Origin: Bacteroidia bacterium
GTDB taxonomy: Bacteria > Bacteroidota > Bacteroidia > AKYH767-A > OLB10
Assembly (NCBI GenBank): GCA_037045145.1
Contig: JBAOIA010000012.1
Coordinates: 1,069,660 to 1,133,659 of the forward strand
Direction: 5' to 3'
DNA length: 64,000 bases
Shown here: positions 56,132 through 63,997 of the stretch, piece after piece
Layout: each line of letters starts with the position of its first letter
Numbering within the stretch: the stretch's first letter is position 1
Translations under genes and position numbers: made by a program
The notes under the pieces: model-generated
Told to the model about the DNA's origin: nothing
Database searches by the model: none
What the model saw: only the letters and a program-made list of their open reading frames with translations

Positions 56132-56749
56132 ATGAAGACAATACCGACAATATTAATTTTGACCTTGACAGCTTGCACAAATCCGATAGACAAGCAAGTC
56201 AGCATCAATGGAACAGACTCATTTGTTCAAGTAGCCAACACACCCATTTTTGAAATAAAAGACACTCTAAGGACAAGTGGAGACCGTGAATATATCGACA
56301 GTGCAAACTTTAGTATTATTCGAGGAAAATATGTTTCAGGGGCAAAATTCATAGAAGTATATCAAAACGAGTTAACCAAGCTTGACAACTGGAAAGAGTA
56401 TTATGAGAATGGACAATTGAAAGAAGAAGGAATTATGACAAATGCTCATCACAATTATGTTGGGGTTTGGAAGTATTATTCAACGACAGGTAAACTTGAT
56501 AGCATAATTGACTATGACAAGAGGTATCCGATTTCTTACTTTGACGCTTTAAAGATTGCAGAAAAGAAAGGATTCAAAATGCCTGACATGGAGGTTACAT
56601 TGCAAGTCGACAGTCTCAATACTTTTTGGCAAATAGCAAGGTGGACAGAAAACGAAAATCACGGAGGACAAACAGCAGAAGCAATTCTAATAAACACTAA
56701 GACAGGTAAGGTGACAAAGCCAAAGTATCAACTCATGAGCATATACTGA
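56132..56749 (+). CDS. Cassette 1: lipoprotein with MORN-like repeats
   Basis: 205 residues. MKTIPTILILTLTACTNP is a lipoprotein signal with LTAC lipobox. WKEYYENGQLKEEGIMTN and YVGVWKYYSTTGKLDSIIDYD are two MORN-type (toxR/YwqK-like) repeats, and the last 60 residues (LQVDSLNTFWQIARWTE ... LINTKTGKV) resemble PepSY-like ends. Probably exported and bound to the envelope. It starts 15 bases after the GTT core of the attI-like site, and attC-like site 1 begins 18 bases after its stop, which is the compact cassette layout. Confidence 0.75.
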   Translation: MKTIPTILILTLTACTNPIDKQVSINGTDSFVQVANTPIFEIKDTLRTSGDREYIDSANFSIIRGKYVSGAKFIEVYQNELTKLDNWKEYYENGQLKEEGIMTNAHHNYVGVWKYYSTTGKLDSIIDYDKRYPISYFDALKIAEKKGFKMPDMEVTLQVDSLNTFWQIARWTENENHGGQTAEAILINTKTGKVTKPKYQLMSIY

Positions 56750-56766
56750 CAATGAGAAAAACCACC

Positions 56767-56901
56767 TATAACAGCACATTTGCAATAGGCGGGGTTTCGT
56801 GCTTCGTAGACAGTTTTGTGGTTAAAGGAAGTTCAGTTCTCCGAAAAAACATTTGTGCTGAAAAGCCCGCCCATCGCAAATCTGCAAACCGTTATCCGCA
56901 A
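56767..56901. other. attC-like palindrome, site 1
   Basis: Left arm ATAAC (56768-56772), ATTTGC, AATA, GGCGGG (to 56793); right arm CCCGCC (from 56866), CATC, GCAAAT, nine bases, then GTTAT (56891-56895). All three blocks pair perfectly. The right arm carries four more bases than the left between its outer and middle block, the asymmetry seen in attC. About 70 bases of loop. Confidence 0.7.
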
Positions 56902-56982
56902 CCCTATGGCGACAGTGCTAACTTGAAACTGACTGCAAGAAATGAACAGACGAAATACAAAACATCCTATCTTAGACCGACA

Positions 56983-57564
56983 ATGTTGAGAGCAACTTTA
57001 ATCATATTGACTTTAGCAACTTTTGTTTTGACGGGTATGACCGGCAGACAGCAAACTGCTGCGACTGACTTTCAAGCAAAGGTTGACAGCTTTGTAAAAA
57101 ATTATTCGGCTGACTTTACAATCAGCAAAGACAATCTTGACGGTGCGGGACAACAATACACACTTGATACAAGAACTAACCCGACTTGGAAGAAAAAAGT
57201 AACTCTCAAAAGCAAAACTTCTTTCGTTAACAATTACAAGCAAACAGTTTATCAGCGACTCTATCTTTCATTTTACCAATATGAAACTGACAAGCAATGC
57301 ACCGCAGCTCTTGACAGTTTGATGAATTGTTTTGGCGGTGATTGCGGTAAATTAAAGTGGGGAGTAAGCGGACAATCTGCAAAAACAATTCCCTGCATTT
57401 ATCTAATCAGTGAAAAAGAAATTGTTGCTTGCCACATTAACTGCGAACATCAAAATGACTTCTGGACAAAATTCAAACATGACCTTGAAATAACTTTTGG
57501 AAATGGAACATCAGCTATTATTGAATCAGGTTGTGGCGGACCTATTAACTTCAAAAAGTTTTAA
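56983..57564 (+). CDS. Cassette 2, gene a: secreted protein of unknown function
   Basis: 193 residues from the ATG at 56983. The same frame stays open back to 56752, but those codons are the attC-like palindrome, so the upstream part is not coding. MLRATLIILTLATFVLTGMTG is a signal peptide or anchor. The mature part has Cys residues in CFGGDCGKLKWG, ACHINCEHQND and SGCGG, perhaps disulfide-bonded. Not recognised. It overlaps the next gene by one base (TAATG). Confidence 0.7.
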   Translation: MLRATLIILTLATFVLTGMTGRQQTAATDFQAKVDSFVKNYSADFTISKDNLDGAGQQYTLDTRTNPTWKKKVTLKSKTSFVNNYKQTVYQRLYLSFYQYETDKQCTAALDSLMNCFGGDCGKLKWGVSGQSAKTIPCIYLISEKEIVACHINCEHQNDFWTKFKHDLEITFGNGTSAIIESGCGGPINFKKF

Positions 57565-58223
57565 TGAATAGTTTTACACGACTAACACTTGGACTGGCAG
57601 CCATATTTTTTATTTTGGTTGTTGTGCTTTCTTTTTCTGGCTCTTTGACTTTTGGACACGGACTTGGCGACTTGGCTTACATACTTCCGCTTATCTTTTG
57701 GACACTTGCAATCGGAGCAATTTATAAATTCACCAAAAAGGTTGACTTCAATTCCAACAAGCTGATTTCTGTTCTCATAGTTTTTGTTTTGCTGTTTTCA
57801 GTTTATTACACAGTGCGACAATTCACAGTTGACAGAGGTTCTGAATTTAAGTGGGACGGACATGTTTTTTTATCTTCTGCAAAAGCCGACCACGATAAAC
57901 AAAATGAAGAAAAGTATAAAAGAGAATTACAGCGACTGGACAGTTTGATAACTGCAAATCCAAATGACTTCAAATCACTTTACGACAAAGGACTTTTGTT
58001 CAGACATAATGGAGAGTGGCAGAAATCAATTTCTGAATACGAGAAAGCATTTAAAGTGAATCCAAATTATTTTGATGCATACTTTGAATGTGCTTACAGT
58101 TACAGCAACATTAAGCAATACGAAAAAGCAGTTGAACTTTATCAAAAGGCATCAGACATTGACACAACAAACAATAAAGTGAAAGAGATAATTAAAAATC
58201 TGAAGGAGTATCACCATCTTTGA
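57564..58223 (+). CDS. Cassette 2, gene b: membrane protein with TPR domain
   Basis: 219 residues. Three hydrophobic helices (about 7-28, 36-54, 66-84) followed by two to three TPR motifs (NPNDFKSLYDKGLLFRHNGEWQKSI, YFDAYFECAYSYSNIKQYEKAVELYQKA). The start codon shares a base with the stop of gene a, so the two form a two-gene cassette or a cassette pair that lost the site between them. Function unknown; probably an assembly or protein-interaction role at the inner membrane. Confidence 0.75.
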   Translation: MNSFTRLTLGLAAIFFILVVVLSFSGSLTFGHGLGDLAYILPLIFWTLAIGAIYKFTKKVDFNSNKLISVLIVFVLLFSVYYTVRQFTVDRGSEFKWDGHVFLSSAKADHDKQNEEKYKRELQRLDSLITANPNDFKSLYDKGLLFRHNGEWQKSISEYEKAFKVNPNYFDAYFECAYSYSNIKQYEKAVELYQKASDIDTTNNKVKEIIKNLKEYHHL

Positions 58224-58322
58224 ACTGCAGAGGAAATGAAAAATCAAACAGGTATCATCGCCTTGAACAAACTTTGGTGCGGACTTCAAACTGACGAACT
58301 CCGAACGAACAGCAGGGCAGCG

Positions 58323-58475
58323 GATAACATAAAGATTAAAAGAAATTTTTAAAAAGGGGGCTTTGAGTGGTTAACGAACAGTTGTACTTCTATCAAACAG
58401 TGGTGCGTAAACAAACAGTTGTGCATCTAATCCCCCTTTTTAAAAACTTCTTTAATCCCTTCTTCGTTAGCGGCA
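58323..58475. other. attC-like palindrome, site 2
   Basis: Left arm GATAAC (58323-58328) then GATTAAAAGAA and TTTTTAAAAAGGGGG (to 58360); right arm CCCCCTTTTTAAAAA (from 58432), CTTCTTTAATC, eight bases, then CGTTAG (58465-58470). Pairing extends over about 30 bases with a few mismatches. Loop about 70 bases. Confidence 0.7.
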
Positions 58476-58594
58476 ATTAGGTCGCCGGCTTAGACAGACT
58501 CTGCAAAAAATTAAAATACCGCCTAATCATTATCCTTACTGGACTACTTCTTCCAGAGATGACTAAAATCATTTTTTTCGAATGTTATAGGATG

Positions 58595-58602
58595 TAACTT
58601 TG
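58595..58602 (+). promoter_or_regulatory. Candidate -7 element (TAACTTTG) for ppk2
   Basis: TAACTTTG fits TAnnTTTG and lies 42 bases before the PPK2 start, inside the cassette. This suggests the cassette brings its own promoter. No clear -33 element. Confidence 0.45.
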
Positions 58603-58643
58603 CGAAATTTAGCATTTACTTAAATAAAAATTAAACATTCGAA

Positions 58644-59789
58644 ATGGGAAAGAAAATAGCAATAAAAAAAGCAAGTTCGCCACCAACCAATACTACATTA
58701 GCAAAGCTAAAAAGAGTCTCATCGGGAGACGTTATAAAAGGGAAGAGCCCTAGTCAGATTCAAAACAAAACAATTCAGGTTAGACATGAAGCCAAAATTG
58801 AAAAAGAAGTGGCTGCACTTGAAGATATAATCGGAAAGTCTAAAAATAAGAAAATGTCTTTAAACGACTATTTGGAAAAATTTTCTGAGGAAGAGAGAAA
58901 AGAGGTTATTAAACTACTAACAAATGATTTAGAAAATAATCAGGTTGAGAAACATCCTGATGAGGTTTTGTCAAAAGTTTGGCATCAAGGCGGATATCCT
59001 TATGAATATCTGATGACAAGAAAAAACTATGAAAAACAAAAGTATAAATTACAGGTAGAACTATTAAAACTTCAATCATGGGTCAAGGAAACCGGTGCCA
59101 GAGTTGTGATTTTATTTGAGGGAAGAGATGCTGCAGGTAAGGGAGGAACAATTAAACGCCTTATGGAACATCTCAACCCAAGGGGTGCGAGGGTTGTTGC
59201 CTTAGAGAAACCAACAGATGAGGAAAAGGGGCAATGGTATTTTCAGCGATACATCAAGCACTTCCCATCTAAAGGAGAAATTGTTCTATTCGATCGCTCG
59301 TGGTATAACAGAGCAGGAGTAGAAAAAGTAATGGGATTTTGTAATGAAGAGGAATATTTAGAGTTTATGCGTGAGGTTCCGGAATTGGAACGCAACTTAA
59401 TACGAAGTGGCATATATCTATTTAAATTTTGGTTTTCTATTAGTAAAGACGAACAAAAAAGAAGGTTTAACGACAGGGAAAATCATCCACTAAAACAATG
59501 GAAATTATCGCCAATTGATAAAGCCTCATTAGACAAATGGGATGATTATACAGACGCTAAAGAAAAAATGTTCTTCTATTCAGACACTTCAGATTCACCT
59601 TGGATTGTTATTAAATCAAACTGTAAAAAACGAGCTAGACTCAATGCAATGAGATATGTTTTAAACAGATTTTCATATGCCGACAAAGACGAAGCCAATA
59701 TTGGAAAATTAGATTCCTTAATTGTAGGTCGCTCTAATGTAATTTATGAAAAAGGTGAAAAGAGGTCGCATGAAGTGACCTCCTCGTAA
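58644..59789 (+). CDS. ppk2: Cassette 3: polyphosphate kinase 2 (class I)
   Basis: 381 residues. Walker A FEGRDAAGKGGT at 158-169, Walker B region LFDRSWYNRAGVE at 215-227, and the lid SISKDEQKRRFNDR near 265-280 define PPK2. The GGYPYE and ARVVILFEG stretches are typical of the one-domain class I enzymes. These transfer phosphate between polyphosphate and nucleoside diphosphates (mostly making GTP or ATP). A basic, disordered N-terminus of 60 residues is extra. It lies between attC-like sites 2 and 3 with a probable promoter, so it is cassette cargo rather than a core gene. Confidence 0.93.
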   Translation: MGKKIAIKKASSPPTNTTLAKLKRVSSGDVIKGKSPSQIQNKTIQVRHEAKIEKEVAALEDIIGKSKNKKMSLNDYLEKFSEEERKEVIKLLTNDLENNQVEKHPDEVLSKVWHQGGYPYEYLMTRKNYEKQKYKLQVELLKLQSWVKETGARVVILFEGRDAAGKGGTIKRLMEHLNPRGARVVALEKPTDEEKGQWYFQRYIKHFPSKGEIVLFDRSWYNRAGVEKVMGFCNEEEYLEFMREVPELERNLIRSGIYLFKFWFSISKDEQKRRFNDRENHPLKQWKLSPIDKASLDKWDDYTDAKEKMFFYSDTSDSPWIVIKSNCKKRARLNAMRYVLNRFSYADKDEANIGKLDSLIVGRSNVIYEKGEKRSHEVTSS

Positions 59790-59823
59790 GCAACTTAACA
59801 ATAAACAATTTTGTATTAATAAT

Positions 59824-60014
59824 AACTGCCACTAACACACGCTTTATTCAATTTGGGCGGAAGTATAAGGCATTTGCAAAAGTTGTCCCTTCGGGAAGGA
59901 CAGTTATTTATGCTTTGCAAATGGCTAAAAAACATTTAGCTTTGTTAGTAGCATTTCGGTAGACAGTGTTTCAAAACCCAAACTGAAATAAAGCGCGAAA
60001 ACGTTAGTGGCAAT
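59824..60014. other. attC-like palindrome, site 3
   Basis: Left arm TGCCACTAAC (59827-59836), CGCTTTATTC, ATTTGGG (to 59857); right arm CCCAAA (from 59977), AATAAAGCG, then CGTTAGTGGCA (60002-60012). The outer blocks TGCCACTAAC / GTTAGTGGCA are perfectly paired. The loop of about 120 bases contains two smaller hairpins. Confidence 0.72.
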
Positions 60015-60018
60015 TAGA

Positions 60019-60408
60019 ATGAAAAATAAACACGCAATACAAAAAATTGACAAAATACTGAGTTATCATTATCATTTTACCGACTGGGAGTTTGGCGGAG
60101 GAAATGACTTTACAGGAGAAAAGTGTCCTCGCCCAGAGAAAACTGAATGGTTGGTTGAATTATTTAAATTAAAAATGAATCGACTAAAAGACTTTCTTAA
60201 TGCCAACTCGAATACTCTTGACTTGGAAAGATTTATTTTACAAGAGGTGACAAGCTTAGACTCGACCCAGTTTTTTAAAAGGGAATATGAACTATTTGTT
60301 GGAAAATACGGTGAACTTCCTTATTGGCTTCTTAATTGTAAGGTAGCAAACAATTTTCTTCAAGAAAATAGAGACAAACTAATCTATGCAGACAGCTCTA
60401 AAGGTTGA
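60019..60408 (+). CDS. Cassette 4: small protein of unknown function
   Basis: 129 residues from ATG 60019; a GTG at 60007 is in the attC core, so it was not chosen. It starts 16 bases after the GTT core, typical of cassette genes. The sequence (FTDWEFGGGNDFTGEKCPRPEKTEWLVELFKLK ... KYGELPYWLLNCKVANNFL) is soluble and mixed helical. No family recognised. Confidence 0.65.
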   Translation: MKNKHAIQKIDKILSYHYHFTDWEFGGGNDFTGEKCPRPEKTEWLVELFKLKMNRLKDFLNANSNTLDLERFILQEVTSLDSTQFFKREYELFVGKYGELPYWLLNCKVANNFLQENRDKLIYADSSKG

Positions 60409-60424
60409 CTATTTAACGAAAGAC

Positions 60425-60568
60425 ATAACTGCCACTAACACGGGTTTTGCATTAGTGGACGGACAGTGCAAATAGAAACATTTGAGCAATTAATAAACGT
60501 TGGTGCTGGCAGACAGTTTACGGGTTCAAAAGCCCACCAACGCAAAGCCCGAAACCGTTAGCTGTCAT
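60425..60568. other. attC-like palindrome, site 4
   Basis: Left arm CCACTAAC (60432-60439), CGGGTTTTGC, ATTAGTGG (to 60458); right arm CCACC (from 60534), GCAAAGCCCG, three bases, then CCGTTAGCTG (60555-60564). The middle block pairs with one mismatch and the right side has three extra bases near the core. Loop about 75 bases. Confidence 0.72.
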
Positions 60569-60620
60569 TGCAGAGTGACATCCAAACAAGAAACGAATAG
60601 ATAAAACAGAGACAGAATAA

Positions 60621-61169
60621 ATGACAACTGAAAACACTTTGACACTTTTAAACTCAATTCACAGCGACCTAAAAATTGTGAAAGAATTAGTTTATGACAA
60701 ATGTGGTTTTAACTTGACAAACTTGAAACAAAACATAGAAAGTAGAGAATATGGAGCTTGTACTTTTGAACTCAACGGAAAAATAATTGAACAACGAATT
60801 TCTAAAATTACACCAACAAAAGCAGGACAGTTTGTAACGATTTGGAAACGAAACAAAGACGGAATAACTGAACCATTTGATTATGAAGACAACTTTGATT
60901 TTGTGATTATAACGGCAAGGAATGACGAAAATTTTGGACAATTTATTTTTCCGAAATCGGTGTTAGCAGACAATGGAATAATAACAAAGAACGGAAAAGC
61001 AGGAAAACGTGGAATAAGAGTTTATCCAATTTGGGACATTACGACAAATAAACAAGCTATGAAAACTCAAAGTTGGCAGACAAAATATTTTATGGCAATT
61101 AAAAATGACAGCTCAATCGACCTTGAATTAACAAAGAAACTATTAACCCAAACAAACGAAAATAATTGA
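60621..61169 (+). CDS. Cassette 5: MepB-family protein
   Basis: 182 residues. YGACTFELNGKIIEQRISKITPTKAGQFVTIWKR, NFGQFIFPKSVLADNGI and GKAGKRGIRVYPIWD match the MepB family, known from the staphylococcal mepRAB operon but without a proven activity. Cytoplasmic. It lies between sites 4 and 5, starting about 60 bases after the GTT core of site 4. Codon use is rich in GAC and AAA like its cassette neighbours. Confidence 0.75.
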   Translation: MTTENTLTLLNSIHSDLKIVKELVYDKCGFNLTNLKQNIESREYGACTFELNGKIIEQRISKITPTKAGQFVTIWKRNKDGITEPFDYEDNFDFVIITARNDENFGQFIFPKSVLADNGIITKNGKAGKRGIRVYPIWDITTNKQAMKTQSWQTKYFMAIKNDSSIDLELTKKLLTQTNENN

Positions 61170-61188
61170 GAAAGAAAAGCAACGAACA

Positions 61189-61272
61189 GCTAACATTATG
61201 CCGAATAGAAAAAAGCCCTAATGCAAAAAAGCCCTGAGAGTAGAAAACACTTCAGGGCTTTTTGCTATTCGG
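61189..61272. other. attC-like palindrome, site 5 (right end lost to IS91)
   Basis: Left arm GCTAACATTATG then CCGAATAG (61201-61208); inner stem GCAAAAAAGCCCTGA (61223-61237) pairs with TCAGGGCTTTTTGC (61252-61265); right arm CTATTCGG (61265-61272). The terminal CGTTA is missing: the next bases are TGTTC, then the IS91 end. The inner stem with its T run can also act as a terminator for the transposase gene. Confidence 0.6.
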
Positions 61273-61459
61273 TGTTCAGCGACACCGGTATTTTTTGTAT
61301 AGGAGGTTTTGTAGCTTTGGTTCTTTGTGATTTAGTGCTTTTTATAGTTACCGGTTGTAGTATTTCGCATGTTTGCGGATGATTGGGTTTGCTTAAACAC
61401 ACAACTTCCCCTACCCAAGATACTTAGGATTTTAGATGCTGTCATTATGTTTGTTATTG

Positions 61460-62686
61460 TCATCGCATTTGTTTAACAGGTTTTTGTATCTTTTGTGGAG
61501 AGCCTTTGTTGTGCAACAGCGCTACATTTACTAACTGTACACCCTGCCGTGCTATGTTGATATAGGTTGCCTGTAATTCTAAGGTTCCAGTTTTACAAAC
61601 ACTACACTGCGTAATATCCACACCGTACTTCATCGCTGCTAAAGTGGTTACGGGTAGTTTTACTTTTAGTGGTGGCTCTGCTATTTTTAATTGCCTGCAA
61701 ATAGATTTTAAACGCTCTGTTTTGTTCTGATGGGATAAAAACCCACTGTGCCGTATCTTCACAAAACCTTTGGGCAGTATGTGTTGCTCAAACCTGCGCA
61801 AAAATTCTTCATGGCTCAAGGTCATCAACTTTTGTTTGTTGTCATCTTGGTAGTCTTTGTATTTGAATGTGATGGTTGTGTCGGTTATTGCCATTATCCG
61901 ATGCGTAGTAATAGCAACCTTATGCGTATATCTGCCTAAGTATTCCAACACCTGTTGTGTCCCGCCAAAAGGACGTTTGGCATATACATTCCACTTGATG
62001 AACTGCAATTCTCCCATTGTTTTCTCAAACATTTTTTCATCTTCAATATTCAGTTGATGATTGAATTTTAATGCTAACAGTTTTTCTAAGAAATAGCCCT
62101 TGAAAATCTTTTCCATCGCTCTTCTGGGAAAAAGAAAGTTACCGGTCCTGCGTTTCTCTTTTTGCCACCGGCCCTCTTTATCTATGCCACCACCACTCAC
62201 GATGCAATGTATGTGCGGATGAAAAGTTAAGTCTTGTCCGTTGGTGTGCAAAATGCTGATGATGCCCGGTGTTCCTCCAAGATATTTTTCATCACTACCC
62301 AATTTTCTAAGCGTATAATTGCTTGCTTCAAACAACAAATTAAGAACTGCTTTGCGGTTGCCCATGGCCAGACTTCTTAATTGCTGCGGCAGGGTAAACA
62401 CGATATGGAAATAGGTGGTGGGCAACAACTCACTCATTCTGTCGTGCAGCCACTGTTCGCGCTTTAAGCCACCACAATTGGGGCAATGCCGGTTGCCGCA
62501 ACTATGATATTGGTGATGTTGGTGAGAACAAGTATTGCAGCGATAAACATGCATGCCTAACCTTAACGTATGGCAATCGGACAACTTTTTCAACACACTT
62601 TGACTGTACGGATTAAACTGCTGTCCACTGTGGTGGGCAAAGATTCTGGTTTGAAGCCTTTGCTTAATTTCCGCTTGTTCCACCAC
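61460..62686 (-). CDS. IS91-family transposase (Y2 HUH)
   Basis: 408 residues. N-terminal zinc finger CNTC ... HSCGNRHCPNC (50-71); HUH motif in HPHIH at 156-160 (FHPHIHCIVSGGG); the two catalytic tyrosines Tyr249 and Tyr253 in YLGRYTHKV. All key residues are present, so it may be active. It performs rolling-circle-type transposition with single-strand nicking. Its start lies 23 bases inside the upstream recombinase gene. Confidence 0.95.
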   Translation of the reverse strand: MVEQAEIKQRLQTRIFAHHSGQQFNPYSQSVLKKLSDCHTLRLGMHVYRCNTCSHQHHQYHSCGNRHCPNCGGLKREQWLHDRMSELLPTTYFHIVFTLPQQLRSLAMGNRKAVLNLLFEASNYTLRKLGSDEKYLGGTPGIISILHTNGQDLTFHPHIHCIVSGGGIDKEGRWQKEKRRTGNFLFPRRAMEKIFKGYFLEKLLALKFNHQLNIEDEKMFEKTMGELQFIKWNVYAKRPFGGTQQVLEYLGRYTHKVAITTHRIMAITDTTITFKYKDYQDDNKQKLMTLSHEEFLRRFEQHILPKGFVKIRHSGFLSHQNKTERLKSICRQLKIAEPPLKVKLPVTTLAAMKYGVDITQCSVCKTGTLELQATYINIARQGVQLVNVALLHNKGSPQKIQKPVKQMR

Positions 62687-63566
62687 CCAATCTTTCTAAG
62701 GGAGATACAATGCCAAGCTGGGTGTGGTGTTGCAGGTGCAGATAAATCATGGTGGTTTCTAACTTGCTATGGCCAAGCAGTGTTTTTATCACATGAATAT
62801 TATTGCCCTGATTGAGCAGGTGCGTAGCAAAGGAGTGTCGCAGGGTATGTGCCGTAAACCGTCCGCATTCGAATCCTGCTTTTTGCATGGCACTATTTAC
62901 CACCAACTGCATGCTGCGTACATGAACAGCACACTTGGTCTGTTGGCTGGTAAACAGGTATTCTTTGGGGCGTCCGGCCTGTAAATAGTACTGCCTAAGC
63001 TGAATCAATAAACTTTGTGGCAGTAAGGTGAAACGATCTTTTCCGCCTTTACCCTGTACTACTTTAATACGCTGGTTGGTGCTGTCTATATGGCTAATCT
63101 TTAAATCACACACTTCGCTAATGCGCATACCGCAGCCATAAAGCAACCCCACAACACAGTATTCTTTTAAAGAAAGCGATGCATTAAACAGTTGGGCTAC
63201 TTGCTGCTCTGTCATAATATCAGGAAGCACAAATTGTTTTTTAGGGTAAAGCTTGCTGGGAACGATATAATCCGATGGCATAACTTTCTTAAAAAAGTAA
63301 CTACAGGCTTGTGCCACACTCCTGCATTTGGCTCGGCCTACCCTATGGTTCTCTTTAATAAATAGCACATAACGCTCAATGTGTTCTTGCCGTAATTCTT
63401 CCACTTGCAAATTGTTGTAATGCTTAAAGAGCAAGGTGAGCTCTTGCAGGTAGTTGCGCACAGAGCCCTTGCCGTACTCTTGTATTTGTAAAAGTTGCAG
63501 AGTCTTTTGCAACCATCTTTTGCCACTTTCATTGAGTGGTTTTAAAGAAATGGTGTTTCCTTTCAT
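62664..63566 (-). CDS. IS91-associated tyrosine recombinase
   Basis: 300 residues. SAM-like domain at about 20-95; catalytic Arg148 (CGMRISE), Lys173 (KGGKDR), His240-x-x-Arg243, His266 and nucleophile Tyr275. No arm domain. It ends in GIVSPLERL. Such recombinases are common partners of IS91-like transposases in Bacteroidota. It is distinct from the array recombinase at 54874 (which is longer and has an arm domain) although related in its catalytic part. Confidence 0.92.
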   Translation of the reverse strand: MKGNTISLKPLNESGKRWLQKTLQLLQIQEYGKGSVRNYLQELTLLFKHYNNLQVEELRQEHIERYVLFIKENHRVGRAKCRSVAQACSYFFKKVMPSDYIVPSKLYPKKQFVLPDIMTEQQVAQLFNASLSLKEYCVVGLLYGCGMRISEVCDLKISHIDSTNQRIKVVQGKGGKDRFTLLPQSLLIQLRQYYLQAGRPKEYLFTSQQTKCAVHVRSMQLVVNSAMQKAGFECGRFTAHTLRHSFATHLLNQGNNIHVIKTLLGHSKLETTMIYLHLQHHTQLGIVSPLERLGGGTSGN

Positions 63567-63651
63567 AATATATTTTTTGATGAAAGGTAATGTCCGTATC
63601 TTTGCTTATGATGTCAATAGCAAAATACAAAACTCACCGAAGGTGTCGCTT

Positions 63652-63780
63652 GAACAGCGGTTTGGCAAAATGGCGGCTGAAGTGCTAAATTGAACATTCG
63701 GTTTTCTATTAACATTTGTGCTAAATTGAACGTACGTGCTTTTAAATCCGCCACTTCGCCAAGCCGCAAAACGTTACCTG
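63652..63780. other. attC-like palindrome, site 6
   Basis: Left arm AAC (63653-63655) AGCGGTTTGGC, then GGCGG (63672-63676); right arm CCGCC (63748-63752), CGCCAAGCCGC (63757-63767), then ACGTTAC (63771-63777). The middle block pairs with one mismatch. The right side again has extra bases (AAAA) next to CGTTA. The expected left TAAC reads GAAC, where the IS91 end abuts. Confidence 0.68.
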
Positions 63781-63953
63781 CAAGCCTAAAGAACGAACCG
63801 AGTAAAAATGAACGACAGAATGAAACAGGAAAATAAGACACAGAACAAGTGAACCATCAGACAGCCGACCCAAAAGCCAACGCTTCTGTATTTTTATTTT
63901 TTCCCACCGCACATTTTTTAAAAACAATTTTAGCCAGCCGCACAAATGGCACA

Positions 63954-63997
63954 TTTGGTTTTGCCCAACACACAAGCCGACCCTTCGCAAAACCAAA
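63954..63997. repeat. Perfect 11-bp inverted repeat at the right edge
   Basis: TTTGGTTTTGC (63954-63964) and GCAAAACCAAA (63987-63997) around a 22-base loop. It may be the inner arms of a further attC-like site, which would mean that the array continues; the outer blocks are not seen. Confidence 0.5.

Larger units (their letters stand above)
61278..63651. mobile_element. IS91-family element carrying a tyrosine recombinase
   Basis: About 2.4 kb with the transposase and recombinase genes on the minus strand, overlapping by 23 bases. The ends carry related inverted sequences: TGTTCAGCGACACC at the left (61273-61286) and GGTGTCGCTTGAACA at the right (63642-63656). The left end also forms the palindrome CGGTGT-TCAGCG-ACACCG, like IS91 termini. 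GTTC flanks the left and GAAC the right, which fits the GTTC/GAAC preference of the family. No target duplication is visible, as expected. Exact ends are uncertain by a few bases. Confidence 0.8.

Noticed and set aside
61748..62057. Plus-strand frames inside the IS91 transposase
   Set aside because: Antisense shadows of a gene with all catalytic residues intact.
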